Source: Saprospiraceae bacterium (GTDB lineage Bacteria > Bacteroidota > Bacteroidia > Chitinophagales > Saprospiraceae). From it: a stretch of DNA of 64,000 bases. Below are positions 46,411 to 55,076 of the stretch, in pieces (the stretch's first letter is position 1; every line of letters begins with the position of its first letter). A program made the position numbers and the translations under genes. The stretch covers positions 806,001 through 870,000 of the forward strand of contig JADJNF010000008.1 of the NCBI GenBank assembly GCA_016714445.1. Reading direction: 5' to 3'. The notes beneath the pieces were generated by a model. The model was not told the origin of the DNA. It ran no database searches and was given only the letters and a program-made list of their open reading frames with translations.

Positions 46411-47169
46411 ATGGATATTAAAATATTAATCATTGAAGATGAAAAACCTGCACAGGAATATCTGGCCGGTCTGATCAAACAACTTGAACCGGCTGTAAGA
46501 ATTCTGGCAAAATTAGATAGTGTACAATCGTCCGTAGAATGGCTGAGAAATAATACCGCGGATCTTATTTTTATGGATATTCAACTGACTGACGGGTTAA
46601 GTTTCAGTATTTTTGATCAGGTAGAAGTTCAATCTCCGGTGATATTTACCACAGCTTTTGATTCATATGCGATCAAAGCCTTTAAAGTAAACAGCATTGA
46701 TTACCTTCTAAAGCCGATCGATGAAGAAGAGCTGAGGATCAGCCTGGACAAATTTAAGAAACTGTCTGCAAATGATGTCAAACCTGCTTTTGATTCTTTG
46801 CTAAAAGCATTACAGGAAACGAAACAATCTTATCAGGAGAGATTTATGGTGCATCGGGGCGAAAGACTGATGAGCGTTACCACGGATCAGATAGCCTACT
46901 TTGAAGGAGAAGACCGTTATGTATATCTTATAAAAAAAGACGGATCAAAATTTATTGTAGATTACCGGCTTTCTGATCTTGAGCATGTTTTGGACCCGAA
47001 GTTATTTTTCAGATTGAACCGTAGTTTTATCACCCATTTTGAGTCGATACATTCGATGGTAAATGTCAGCAAAAGTCGTATTAAAATTGAGCTCATGCCA
47101 AAAGCCAAAAGAGAAATAATCATCAGCAGTGAAAATAGTCAGGATTTCAAAAAATGGTTAAACAAATAA
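46411..47169 (+). CDS. LytTR-family response regulator transcription factor
   Basis: A 252-residue DNA-binding response regulator. The REC domain (about 3-118) has IIEDEKPAQ, the phospho-acceptor Asp56 in IFMDIQLTDG, FTTAFDSYAIKAF and the Lys in DYLLKPID. The LytTR domain (about 150-250) contains FMVHRGERLMSV, IAYFEGEDRYVYL and FFRLNRSFITHFESI, with the usual basic end. LytTR proteins bind direct repeats upstream of target genes. It is the last gene of the signalling operon that starts at 44196 and is the natural output of the REC-LytS protein. Targets are unknown. Confidence 0.92.
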   Translation: MDIKILIIEDEKPAQEYLAGLIKQLEPAVRILAKLDSVQSSVEWLRNNTADLIFMDIQLTDGLSFSIFDQVEVQSPVIFTTAFDSYAIKAFKVNSIDYLLKPIDEEELRISLDKFKKLSANDVKPAFDSLLKALQETKQSYQERFMVHRGERLMSVTTDQIAYFEGEDRYVYLIKKDGSKFIVDYRLSDLEHVLDPKLFFRLNRSFITHFESIHSMVNVSKSRIKIELMPKAKREIIISSENSQDFKKWLNK

Positions 47170-47179
47170 TTATCTTAAG

Positions 47180-47860
47180 ATGCATTACTTATTTTTTTAC
47201 ATATTTTTATTATTTCCGCCCCATCAATATCCTGATCTTGCGTCAGCAGGCAAGGATATATCTTCATTTATACCGAAAGGTTATCACATCATATATCAGG
47301 CAAAAGGACATCTGAATGCAGATGTTCTGGAGGATCACGCCATTATTATCGAATCGGACGAACCTGTCTCTGATTTGAAAGAAGCTGATCATGCCCAAAA
47401 TCCAAGGATACTTTTTGTATTGTTTGCAGATGTGAAGGGCGGTTTTAGTCTGGCCGTTCAGTCCAATGAATCTCTAATGCTTTCTGATGATGGAGGTGTT
47501 TTTGGCGATCCGCTGCAGGAAGTATTCATAGCCAATAAAGTGGTTAATGTAGAGTATTACGGTGGAAGTGCAGAAAAATGGTCATATACCTACAAATGGA
47601 GATTTCAGAAAAATGACTGGTATCTGATCGGGGCTACCTATACCACCATGTCTCCTTTTGAAAACATTCTGGAGAAGTATGATTTTAACCTGAATACAGG
47701 TGTAGCTGAACATACCATCATGCCTTATCTGGAAGAAGATGAAGGTAAACCGGTTGTTAAACCAAAAACAAAAAGATTTAATCCGGGCAAAAAATCGCTT
47801 TTTAAGCTCAGGAACTTTCGTTTCGGTGAAAACATGGTGTATAAGGATATTTATTTTTAA
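47180..47860 (+). CDS. Secreted hypothetical protein, 226 aa
   Basis: Unrecognised. A short hydrophobic N terminus (YLFFYIFLLFPPHQYP) may be a signal. The body looks all-beta with YHIIYQAKGHLNADVLEDHA, an arrangement like proteins that report cell status, and WRFQKNDWYLIGATY; the basic C-terminal part (KPKTKRFNPGKKSLFKL) resembles other Bacteroidota envelope proteins. It begins 10 bases after the LytTR gene, so it is probably the last member of that operon. Its stop is 7 bases ahead of the repeat copy at 47867. Confidence 0.6.
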   Translation: MHYLFFYIFLLFPPHQYPDLASAGKDISSFIPKGYHIIYQAKGHLNADVLEDHAIIIESDEPVSDLKEADHAQNPRILFVLFADVKGGFSLAVQSNESLMLSDDGGVFGDPLQEVFIANKVVNVEYYGGSAEKWSYTYKWRFQKNDWYLIGATYTTMSPFENILEKYDFNLNTGVAEHTIMPYLEEDEGKPVVKPKTKRFNPGKKSLFKLRNFRFGENMVYKDIYF

Positions 47861-47866
47861 GTTAAT

Positions 47867-48017
47867 GAGTCCACTCCGTAAAGTCAAAAATAAAGAAATG
47901 CCACAAAGTCTCGAAGTCACTAAGGTTCACAAAGTAATGATTATCAACTGTTTGAAATTGGTGATTCGTTGTGTTTTTGTGCCTTTGTGGCTAAATTATA
48001 CTTTTCGGAGAAGAATC
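47867..48017. repeat. MITE-like palindromic repeat, copy B
   Basis: Ends GAGTCCACTCCG and CGGAGAAGAATC are imperfect inverted repeats. The interior matches the copies at 12629 and 55371: CAAAAATAAAGAAATGCCAC on the left and GTGCCTTTGTGGC on the right, themselves an inverted pair. It lies directly against the start codon of the small gene at 48020, so it may carry that gene's transcription signals. Confidence 0.85.
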
Positions 48018-48019
48018 AG

Positions 48020-48253
48020 ATGATGGAAATACAAAAAATATTTGAACGCACCTGGGATTTCATGCTGACCTGTGACGAAACCGGACAATACTATTTTGAT
48101 GTGGTTTGTGGTACAGTAGCTATTTATACCATAGAATTTCCACTAAACGAAACGGAAGTAAAAGGTTGGGAAAATGAAGGAGAAATATTTCTACAACACC
48201 TGAGTTATCGGGTGAGAGATTATCCGGAAGAGTATCTTAAACGGAGAAAATAA
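48020..48253 (+). CDS. Hypothetical protein, 77 aa
   Basis: Unrecognised small acidic protein (starts MMEIQKIFERTWDFML, contains YYFDVVCGTVAIYTIEFPL). The longer open frame from 47969 begins inside the repeat copy, so the ATG at 48020 is preferred. No signal peptide. It follows the MITE-like repeat directly. It is a plausible real gene but without functional clue. Confidence 0.55.
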   Translation: MMEIQKIFERTWDFMLTCDETGQYYFDVVCGTVAIYTIEFPLNETEVKGWENEGEIFLQHLSYRVRDYPEEYLKRRK

Positions 48254-48276
48254 TTACCTATATCGTTCAAATGACT

Positions 48277-48284
48277 TACTTTTG
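48277..48284 (+). promoter_or_regulatory. -7 box of the lipoprotein gene
   Basis: TACTTTTG matches TAnnTTTG, 16-19 bases ahead of the ATGs at 48300 and 48303. It overlaps the TTG at 48282 and so argues against that earlier start. Confidence 0.45.
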
Positions 48285-48299
48285 GGAATAAATCAGGGT

Positions 48300-49232
48300 A
48301 TGATGACGTACAAAAGTTGGATTTTTAGTGTAAGTTTTTTCCTTCTGTTTGCCGGCGTAATGTTTTTTTCCTGTTCATCTGATAAACCTGAACTTGAACC
48401 TGAAATGCCGGAGATGGAAATTGATACTGTCGTTTTTGAAGACAGAATAAGTGCCGGAACACTGGATAATAAATCGATCGATGAAGCTTCAGGCATGGCT
48501 ATGTCTGTCCTTAATGAAAATGCATTCTGGACCCACAATGACTCGGGGGATAAAGCCCGTTTGTTTCTTGTCAGTACTTCCGCACAATATCAGGCCACCT
48601 GTACATTGGAAGATGCAGCAAATCGGGACTGGGAAGATATATCAGTTGCAAAAGACCCTGTATCGGGCAAAAGCAGGATATTCATAGGAGATATAGGTGA
48701 TAATAATGCAGTGTATGATTATGGGGCAATTTATATTCTGGACGAACCGGTGATCTCCGCCAATAAAGATATCACTGTCAGTCAGTATGATAAAGTGACT
48801 TTCTGGTATGAAGATGGCAAACGGGATGCAGAAACACTGATGGTTGACCCGCTGACCGGAGACATCTATATCGTCAGCAAACGGGAAAGCAGTGTTCAGC
48901 TGTACAGGATCAGCTATCCATTTAACTATAGTGATACAGTGACAGCAAATAAATTAATGAGTATACCTTTTACTCAAATAGTAGCAGGAGACATATCAGC
49001 TGACGGAACAGAGATATTATTAAAAAACTACAACAAAGCATGGTACTGGCCACGTAAAAAAGGAAAAACTATTGCGGAAGCTTTGAGTCAAAAACCGTTT
49101 GAAACTACGTATATCCAGGAACCACAGGGCGAATCCATATGTTGGTCCACGGATGGTAAGTCATTTTTTACCATCAGCGAAACATCTCCTTTCAAAATAA
49201 CACCGGTACTCTACAGATACAACAAAAAGTGA
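48300..49232 (+). CDS. Lipoprotein with beta-propeller-like fold
   Basis: About 310 residues. The lipobox LFAGVMFFSCSSDK marks an anchored lipoprotein, then an acidic Glu/Pro linker. The body has repeated blade-like strands: EASGMAMSVLNENAFWTHNDSG, DWEDISVAKD, IFIGDIGDNNAVYDYGAIYI, GDIYIVSKRESSVQLYRI and EILLKNYNKAWYW. This resembles phytase-like or SdiA-regulated-like propeller proteins, with no certain assignment. The ATG at 48300 is preferred over the TTG at 48282. It converges on the M1 peptidase gene, 12 bases from its end. Confidence 0.7.
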   Translation: MMTYKSWIFSVSFFLLFAGVMFFSCSSDKPELEPEMPEMEIDTVVFEDRISAGTLDNKSIDEASGMAMSVLNENAFWTHNDSGDKARLFLVSTSAQYQATCTLEDAANRDWEDISVAKDPVSGKSRIFIGDIGDNNAVYDYGAIYILDEPVISANKDITVSQYDKVTFWYEDGKRDAETLMVDPLTGDIYIVSKRESSVQLYRISYPFNYSDTVTANKLMSIPFTQIVAGDISADGTEILLKNYNKAWYWPRKKGKTIAEALSQKPFETTYIQEPQGESICWSTDGKSFFTISETSPFKITPVLYRYNKK

Positions 49233-49244
49233 TTCAGATCCCGT

Positions 49245-51587
49245 CTAAGGTTTTAAATCTTTCAGTTTTGCCTTTTGCATCGGGTTGAGCTTTTCCTGAT
49301 ACTTGTGCTGTTTGAACAGCTGGAATCTGGTCGGAATCTCCCTTACCGGAAAACTATTGTTTGCCTCGTCTATATCTGCAGTTTCTTTGTATGGATCAAG
49401 AATGATGGCTGTGACTTCTTTATTTTTAACAAAAACCTTGGTCACTTTATCTTCATTTTTGCGCCAAATCTCTACAGGTACCCGCTCTACCTCCTTGGTC
49501 CCATCGGCAAATGTCCATTCTATGATGATCGGCATGACCAAACCGCCCTTATTACTGAATTGCAGCTCATAATAATTTTTATTGCCGTATTTCTCCAGTT
49601 TTTCTTCTTTTGTCATCAGGCTATCATATTTCATTCTGATCGTGATGTCTAATGAATCTTCGGTTTCCCATGGTCGGTATGTATTGTAAAAGTCAGAAGC
49701 CGTACTATCTCGCTCTACTGGAAAGGTGCCAAATTGTGCTCTGTTTCTTTGTTTTGTCAAAAAGTCTTTGGGCTTCTTAATGACATTCTTAAATGTATCC
49801 AGTTTTTGTTCCGGGTCTTTGTCCGGATCTACTTTATACCATATCACACTATCCAATGAAATATCCACAGCATCAATACTATAAAACCATCCTCTCCAAA
49901 ACCAGTCCAAATCCATAGCACTGGCTTCTTCCATTGTTCGGAAAAAATCATCCGGTGTAGGATGTTTAAATGCCCATCGGCGGCAATATTCCTTAAATGA
50001 GTAATCAAAAAGCTCCCTACCCATGATTGTTTCACGCAGGATGTTCAGTGCGGTAGCTGGTTTGTCATAGGCATTGCTTCCATAATCTATGATATTTTCA
50101 CTATTGGTCATGATAGGCTCTAGTTGGTTTTTTGGTCGGGACATATACTCCGTAATGTTGTGCGGAACTCCGCCATCAGACTTGAAGTCATTGTCCCACT
50201 CCTGTTCAGTGATGAATTGCATAAAACTATTGATCCCTTCATCAAACCAAGCCCATTGTCTTTCATCACTATTGATAATCATCGGGAAATAAGTATGGCC
50301 TACTTCGTGGATGATCACAAGTATGGCTGCTTTTTTGGATCCTTCTGTGTATGTACCATCTTCGTCGGCTCTACCGGGATTAAAGGAGATCATGGGATAC
50401 TCCATACCATTAGCAGCTTCTACAGATATAGCTACCGGATATGGGTAAGGTATACTGTATTTGGAGTAAGTACGAAGGGTGTGATCTATTACTTTTGTGC
50501 TGTATTTGTTGTAGATTGGATAAGCTTCTTTACCATAAAGACTCATACACATGACTTTTTGACCAAGTTCGTTGACGTGAGGCATAGCATCCCAAACAAA
50601 TTTTTTGCTGGCGGTCCAGGCAAAATCTCTTACATTTTTTGCTTTGTATTTCCAGGTCTTCATTTTAGTAGAAATTGGGGTTTTTTCATTAGCTTTTGCT
50701 TCATCAAGGGTCACAATTTCCAAAGGAGTTTTACTGTTTTGCGACAGTAGCCATTTTTGATAGTGTGCAGGACTAAGCATTTCCTTATAATTTTGGCACT
50801 CACCAGTTGCTGCGACTACATGGTCAGAAGGCAGTGTGATTTCTACTTCATAATCTCCAAACGACAATGCAAACTCTCCCGTACCTAAAAACTGTTTATT
50901 TTGCCAACCTTCAAAGTCACTATATACACACATACGCGGAAACCACTGTACAACAGTATATAAATAATTACCATGATCTTTGAAGTATTCATAGCCGCCT
51001 CTTCCCCAGCTAGGAGTAGACATTCTATCGATCATGTAATAGTACCAATCTATGTTGAAAGTAATTTTTTTACCTGGCTTCAAAGGAACAGGTAAATCGA
51101 TGCGCATCATACTTTCATTAATGATATATTTTAATGGTTGTCCTTTTTCGTTGGTTACTTTTTTGAGTTTTACGCCATATTGATCAAGTTGAGTCACCGC
51201 TTCCAATCTGTCCAGATTTCCTTGGTTCATGATTTTTTGCATGCCAGAGCTGTTCATATGATGCTTAGAAGATGTAGGAGCGTGCTCGTTTTCATCCAGT
51301 TGAAGCCATAGATAAGACATCTCTACTGGCGAATTATTATGGTAAGTTATTGCTTCAGTACCATCTATTCTTTGGGTTTTGGTATCCAGGGTACATTTGA
51401 TTTTATAATCTGCTTTCTGCTGCCAGTAGCGGGGACCGGGAGCACCGTCAGCACCACGATACTCATTTGGCGAGCGCAACATATTGTCAAGTTGCTCAAA
51501 CTTTTTTGCATGATTGGATCGCTCCTGAGCGTTGGTGGCGCCGATGAAAAAAGATAAAATAATAGTAAGTAAAATAGAATTACGCAT
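49245..51587 (-). CDS. M1 family metallopeptidase (gluzincin), secreted
   Basis: A zinc aminopeptidase-like enzyme. Start: the Met at 51587 opens a good signal peptide (MRNSILLTIILSFFIGATNAQ); the longer frame from 51758 would bury it behind 57 unlikely residues. The mature part has the M1 N-terminal sheet, GMEYPMISF as a variant of the substrate-binding GAMEN motif, and the zinc site IHEVGHTYFPMI with Glu in WFDEGINSFMQF. The long end after 560 includes a DxK-rich region without known domain. At about 780 residues it matches the large M1-like proteins of Bacteroidota. It is monocistronic. Confidence 0.92.
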   Translation of the reverse strand: MRNSILLTIILSFFIGATNAQERSNHAKKFEQLDNMLRSPNEYRGADGAPGPRYWQQKADYKIKCTLDTKTQRIDGTEAITYHNNSPVEMSYLWLQLDENEHAPTSSKHHMNSSGMQKIMNQGNLDRLEAVTQLDQYGVKLKKVTNEKGQPLKYIINESMMRIDLPVPLKPGKKITFNIDWYYYMIDRMSTPSWGRGGYEYFKDHGNYLYTVVQWFPRMCVYSDFEGWQNKQFLGTGEFALSFGDYEVEITLPSDHVVAATGECQNYKEMLSPAHYQKWLLSQNSKTPLEIVTLDEAKANEKTPISTKMKTWKYKAKNVRDFAWTASKKFVWDAMPHVNELGQKVMCMSLYGKEAYPIYNKYSTKVIDHTLRTYSKYSIPYPYPVAISVEAANGMEYPMISFNPGRADEDGTYTEGSKKAAILVIIHEVGHTYFPMIINSDERQWAWFDEGINSFMQFITEQEWDNDFKSDGGVPHNITEYMSRPKNQLEPIMTNSENIIDYGSNAYDKPATALNILRETIMGRELFDYSFKEYCRRWAFKHPTPDDFFRTMEEASAMDLDWFWRGWFYSIDAVDISLDSVIWYKVDPDKDPEQKLDTFKNVIKKPKDFLTKQRNRAQFGTFPVERDSTASDFYNTYRPWETEDSLDITIRMKYDSLMTKEEKLEKYGNKNYYELQFSNKGGLVMPIIIEWTFADGTKEVERVPVEIWRKNEDKVTKVFVKNKEVTAIILDPYKETADIDEANNSFPVREIPTRFQLFKQHKYQEKLNPMQKAKLKDLKP

Positions 51588-51876
51588 ACTTGTTGATTTG
51601 TATAATTGTTGAAGGCTCAAATATAGGATAAAATTAACATTGCTCATCCGCAATAAGATATGTAGGCCTGATTTTTCCGACCAAACAGCGCTAAAGTCGG
51701 ACAGAAATTTAGGTCTAAATAATACATATCTGTTTTCCAGGCCCGATAATGATATCAAGCAATATAAAATCTGCTACCTTTGTTCCTCTAGAATATAAAT
51801 TCTCCTTGAAAACCAGTCATGTAATTTACCTAATGCTTTGAGAAAGACGATTTTTCCCACTTCTAAAATATTAATA

Positions 51877-52434
51877 ATGAAATCATTATTTATTGCGACC
51901 CTTTCCCTTTTTCTGATTTGGTCTTGTCAAAATAAACCACAACAATCCGAAACTACACCAACTGCTGACACTACCGAAGTGACTAAATCTGTTGATTCCG
52001 AACCAGTCAATCCAGATAATGACATTGATACTGAAGATGCTGTACGCTGGCTTACCGAAGTCATCGAATCCCATCTGAATGATGGCGGATACCCGATGGA
52101 AGACATCTGTACGCCAAAATATTATGAATACAAGATGGATGCTGTACAGGTAGGGTATGACGGTGGCTTGACGGACGAACAGTTCAGGAAAAAATGGTTC
52201 TCTGATTATGATATTAAACATGCAGGCCTGGGTACCGGGTTTATGATTTCCGGACAGGACTGGGGCACCATAAAAGTGACCAAATGTGTCCCGGTGTCTG
52301 ATGGTAAAAAAGGATTTCTGATGTTGAATGTCACCATCGATGACAAGGACATGAAAGCCGCTTACCACAGAGATATCAAAATAGTACCTGTCGGCAAAGC
52401 CTACCTGATCGATGACGTGGTGGAGTATGACTAA
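51877..52434 (+). CDS. Lipoprotein, 185 aa, hypothetical
   Basis: Start at the ATG 51877, giving a lipoprotein signal (SLFIATLSLFLIWSCQNK); the open frame upstream starts with TTG and adds 13 unlikely residues. A Thr-rich linker (SETTPTADTTEVTKSVDSE) leads to a compact domain with DAVRWLTEVIESHLNDGG, a YDGGLTDEQFRKKWF stretch and a beta-rich end, resembling DUF3828-like secreted domains. I cannot name the family with confidence. A tract of simple repeats follows the stop codon directly. Confidence 0.65.
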   Translation: MKSLFIATLSLFLIWSCQNKPQQSETTPTADTTEVTKSVDSEPVNPDNDIDTEDAVRWLTEVIESHLNDGGYPMEDICTPKYYEYKMDAVQVGYDGGLTDEQFRKKWFSDYDIKHAGLGTGFMISGQDWGTIKVTKCVPVSDGKKGFLMLNVTIDDKDMKAAYHRDIKIVPVGKAYLIDDVVEYD

Positions 52435-52575
52435 GGTTGAGACAAAGGCTAAGGTTAAGATTAAGGCTTAGGTTAAGTTTAAGGATAAGATTAAAGTTAA
52501 CTTCAACAACTTCAACAACTCAAACAACTCAAACGACTCAAACAACTTCGGATTAAGATTAAAATTAAGGTTAAT
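52433..52575. repeat. Degenerate simple-sequence repeats
   Basis: Two neighbouring tracts. The first (about 52433-52500) is a run of hexamer variants such as AAGGTT, AAGATT, AAGGCT and AAGTTT. The second (about 52501-52545) is a run of CAACTT, CAACTC and CAAACGACTC units of 6 and 9 bases. The hexamers resume up to 52575. No ORF and no CRISPR-like spacing is seen; it is probably slippage-prone non-coding DNA. Confidence 0.75.
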
Positions 52576-52715
52576 CATCAGAGAAACAAATATCAACAAA
52601 TCCATAAAGGTTTTATGTACTTTGCCCGTTAAATTTAAGAAGAAAGGTTATGTCGATGGAAAGAATGTTTTGTATAAAACTAAGCCTTCTTGGATAAAAT
52701 TACCAATTTTTGATT

Positions 52716-53381
52716 TTATATTTTAAAGTTGATACCAAGATTAAAGTTAAATCTTTGGGCAAAACTAAAGTAAGTTTCATGCTTGGACTGAAGACTCTCC
52801 GGCAATTGAGGATCGTCTCTCTTTATAGTTCTTCTTCCAAATTCCAGTAATCCCAATTGACCACCTGTTAAAAGTGATAATTTTGGATTAATTTGATAAA
52901 CATATTCAGCTTTTGGGCCGGTCCAAAAAGATAAGAAAGTGGTAGAAATTGGAAAAACAAAATTGGACTGTGGCAATTGCTCTCCATTGTCAAATAAGAT
53001 ACCCGCAAAACCACCTAAATATATTCCTGAACCACTACTGTTCTTCTTTAAATTATACAGATGGTTAAAATTTAAAAATAAAGCATTCCGGGATTCGTCA
53101 ATGATTGTTCCAAATGGATTGAACTCAGATTTTCTGGTAGCTAATCCTATTCCTATGCCGGATTTTTTTCCTTTATGGTATTTTTGGATATCGATTTGAA
53201 ATGTTTTAAAGCCTTTAAAAATGTTGTCAGAATTTTCAAACAGCTCACCATGCGAAAAATATCCACCAGAAATACCAAGTGCATAACTTACCTTTTGTTT
53301 TGGTTTCTTTTTTCTTGATTGTGCTTGGGCAATAAAAGTCATTGTTAGCAGAAGGGCTATTAAAATAAATTTGTTTTTCAT
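52716..53381 (-). CDS. Predicted outer-membrane beta-barrel protein, hypothetical
   Basis: A 221-residue protein with a signal peptide (FILIALLLTMTFIAQAQS), then a basic turn (RKKKPKQK) and alternating strand-like sequence, ending LNFGINFKI. The layout SYALGISGGYFSHG, YLGGFAGILFD and LSLLTGGQLGLLEFG looks like an 8-stranded barrel. It belongs to no named family that I can tell. It is monocistronic, with the simple-sequence tract downstream of its stop. Confidence 0.7.
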   Translation of the reverse strand: MKNKFILIALLLTMTFIAQAQSRKKKPKQKVSYALGISGGYFSHGELFENSDNIFKGFKTFQIDIQKYHKGKKSGIGIGLATRKSEFNPFGTIIDESRNALFLNFNHLYNLKKNSSGSGIYLGGFAGILFDNGEQLPQSNFVFPISTTFLSFWTGPKAEYVYQINPKLSLLTGGQLGLLEFGRRTIKRDDPQLPESLQSKHETYFSFAQRFNFNLGINFKI

Positions 53382-53603
53382 AATGTTGATTTTGTTATTT
53401 AGAATATTTAGCAGCTTTTAATCTCCCTTCCTTTGACATTGATTACGCCAGTTGATTTTTTAGTTGTATACTTCAGTAGTCCGGTTCTCTTTTTCATACT
53501 GAATGATTAAATACTTCAAAGTTTTATTGGATGGTTTATGATTCAATATCTTTTTGACAATAGTAATGAAAGTATACTTACACCATCTCCATTTTTATCA
53601 AAA

Positions 53604-55076
53604 CTATAATTTGACAAATTTCTGAACATCCCTGATCTTGTTGTCAAGTTCAATGATAAGGAAGTATATACCTCGAGTCAATTCAGAAACATTAATAGAT
53701 TCCTTATAATATTTTTCTCCTTTGTAACTCTTGGTTTGTATAACTAATTTTCCATTAAGATCTACAATGCTTGTGCGTAGTTGATTTTCTATGTTATTAT
53801 CGAAGTAATACGTAAGTATGTCGTGAGTTGGGTTTGGAAATAAAAAAAATGATCTACCTCGAATGTAGTTATGGTTAATCGAAAATGTTATAATATTATT
53901 ATTCTCATTGATTTCCGGGACATCATCTTTTGTATCAATTTTGATTTTTATTGTTCCTGCATTCATAATAGTATTGTTGACCTCGAGTTTGAACTTATGT
54001 GGCAAAGTAGATGTGCCTGCAGCAATAAAAAAAGAACCTGAATGAACCACTTTCTGAACTTGTGTTTGGCTGTTGAGAGCAATCACTTCATAGTCAACTT
54101 CCTGAGGGTTTTCAACTTGATTAGCTTTAATTAAACAGGGGATTTCGAATGCAGAAAAATCTTCCAAATCTATTACATTAGACTCAATCGTGGTCAATTG
54201 CAGGTCGGCTTTATTACAAGAATCATATAGGTAGTCATTATCTTCATTTGCAATCAGGCTTATATATGCGATTTGCTCCGATGTAAATTTCAATCGACAG
54301 GATTTTGGAGCATAACTCATAAGATTTGTCGGATCGGGCTTATATGCAACTCCCAATGGATCTTTAGCTTTACCAATATAAAAACAATTGGTAACAACGA
54401 TTGGACTTAACTCGGGATCAGCAGGAGTATCACAAAAGCCATCCCCTTTTTCATGGCAATTGGTTCGTTCCACATATTCTAAGCCGCCTGTCGATGAGTG
54501 TGTATGCAAAAGACCAAAAAAATGTCCCATCTCGTGGGATAAAGTAGACCCATTTGTCACACAGGAATTAGCCAATAAGATTCGTCTATTACCAATATTG
54601 ACACCAGGTAACGTTGCGATTCCGCAAAGCTGATCGCCGGATGAGCTCAAAAGTTTGGGTACGAAATAGATGTTTATGACCTTTGTAAGATTGTACTTAG
54701 AAACCAGTGTACTTGTTTCGCCGGATGTTGTCTCCAGATATGTATCATCATTGATGAAGTTAATAGCACCACACAACTCAAACTGAATTTTCGCTGGAAT
54801 ATATTGTTTGTTCATCGTTTCGATGGCAGCTATAACTTCAGAAGGACCAATGCCCATTGTACCATTATTATTACGAATGATATGTACAGCTATCATAAAA
54901 GTTCTTGTCATGTGCCGGGTACCGTCATTTAAGTTTTGCCATTCGTTTTCTAATTCTTCTTTTGAAAATCGTTTGTTGGATATTGGATCTTCAGTCCCAC
55001 ATGGCAATTGAGCAAATGACAGAAGATGCATCATAATCATTGTCCACAGTAAAAGGAGTTTTTTTGTAAATGTCAT
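53604..55076 (-). CDS. M43 (pappalysin-like) metallopeptidase with T9SS sorting domain
   Basis: A 490-residue secreted metzincin. Signal peptide LLLLWTMIMMHLLSFAQ. The zinc site HEMGHFFGLLH sits at residues 181-191 (H181, E182, H185, G188, H191), and NLMSYAPKSCRLKFTSEQ holds the Met-turn. A CARDB-like Ig domain follows (about 295-400), then a T9SS type A end: FFLFPNPTHDILTYYFDN, SIVDLNGKLVIQ, ELTRGIYFLIIE and VQKFVKL. It therefore crosses the outer membrane through T9SS. It degrades external proteins; the substrate is not predictable. It is monocistronic. Confidence 0.93.
   Translation of the reverse strand: MTFTKKLLLLWTMIMMHLLSFAQLPCGTEDPISNKRFSKEELENEWQNLNDGTRHMTRTFMIAVHIIRNNNGTMGIGPSEVIAAIETMNKQYIPAKIQFELCGAINFINDDTYLETTSGETSTLVSKYNLTKVINIYFVPKLLSSSGDQLCGIATLPGVNIGNRRILLANSCVTNGSTLSHEMGHFFGLLHTHSSTGGLEYVERTNCHEKGDGFCDTPADPELSPIVVTNCFYIGKAKDPLGVAYKPDPTNLMSYAPKSCRLKFTSEQIAYISLIANEDNDYLYDSCNKADLQLTTIESNVIDLEDFSAFEIPCLIKANQVENPQEVDYEVIALNSQTQVQKVVHSGSFFIAAGTSTLPHKFKLEVNNTIMNAGTIKIKIDTKDDVPEINENNNIITFSINHNYIRGRSFFLFPNPTHDILTYYFDNNIENQLRTSIVDLNGKLVIQTKSYKGEKYYKESINVSELTRGIYFLIIELDNKIRDVQKFVKL

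Noticed and set aside
47969..48019. Longer start for the 77-residue protein
   Set aside because: The extra 17 codons lie inside the dispersed repeat; the ATG just after the repeat is the natural start.
50124..50750. 208-codon plus-strand frame within the M1 peptidase gene
   Set aside because: Antisense shadow of a well-supported peptidase with its zinc motif; the shadow protein has no recognisable domain.
51588..51758. Long N-terminal extension of the M1 peptidase
   Set aside because: The internal Met opens a textbook signal peptide; the extension would hide it and looks like untranslated DNA.
52433..52575. Possible CRISPR array
   Set aside because: Units are 6-9 bases and degenerate, with no spacers and no cas gene in the window.
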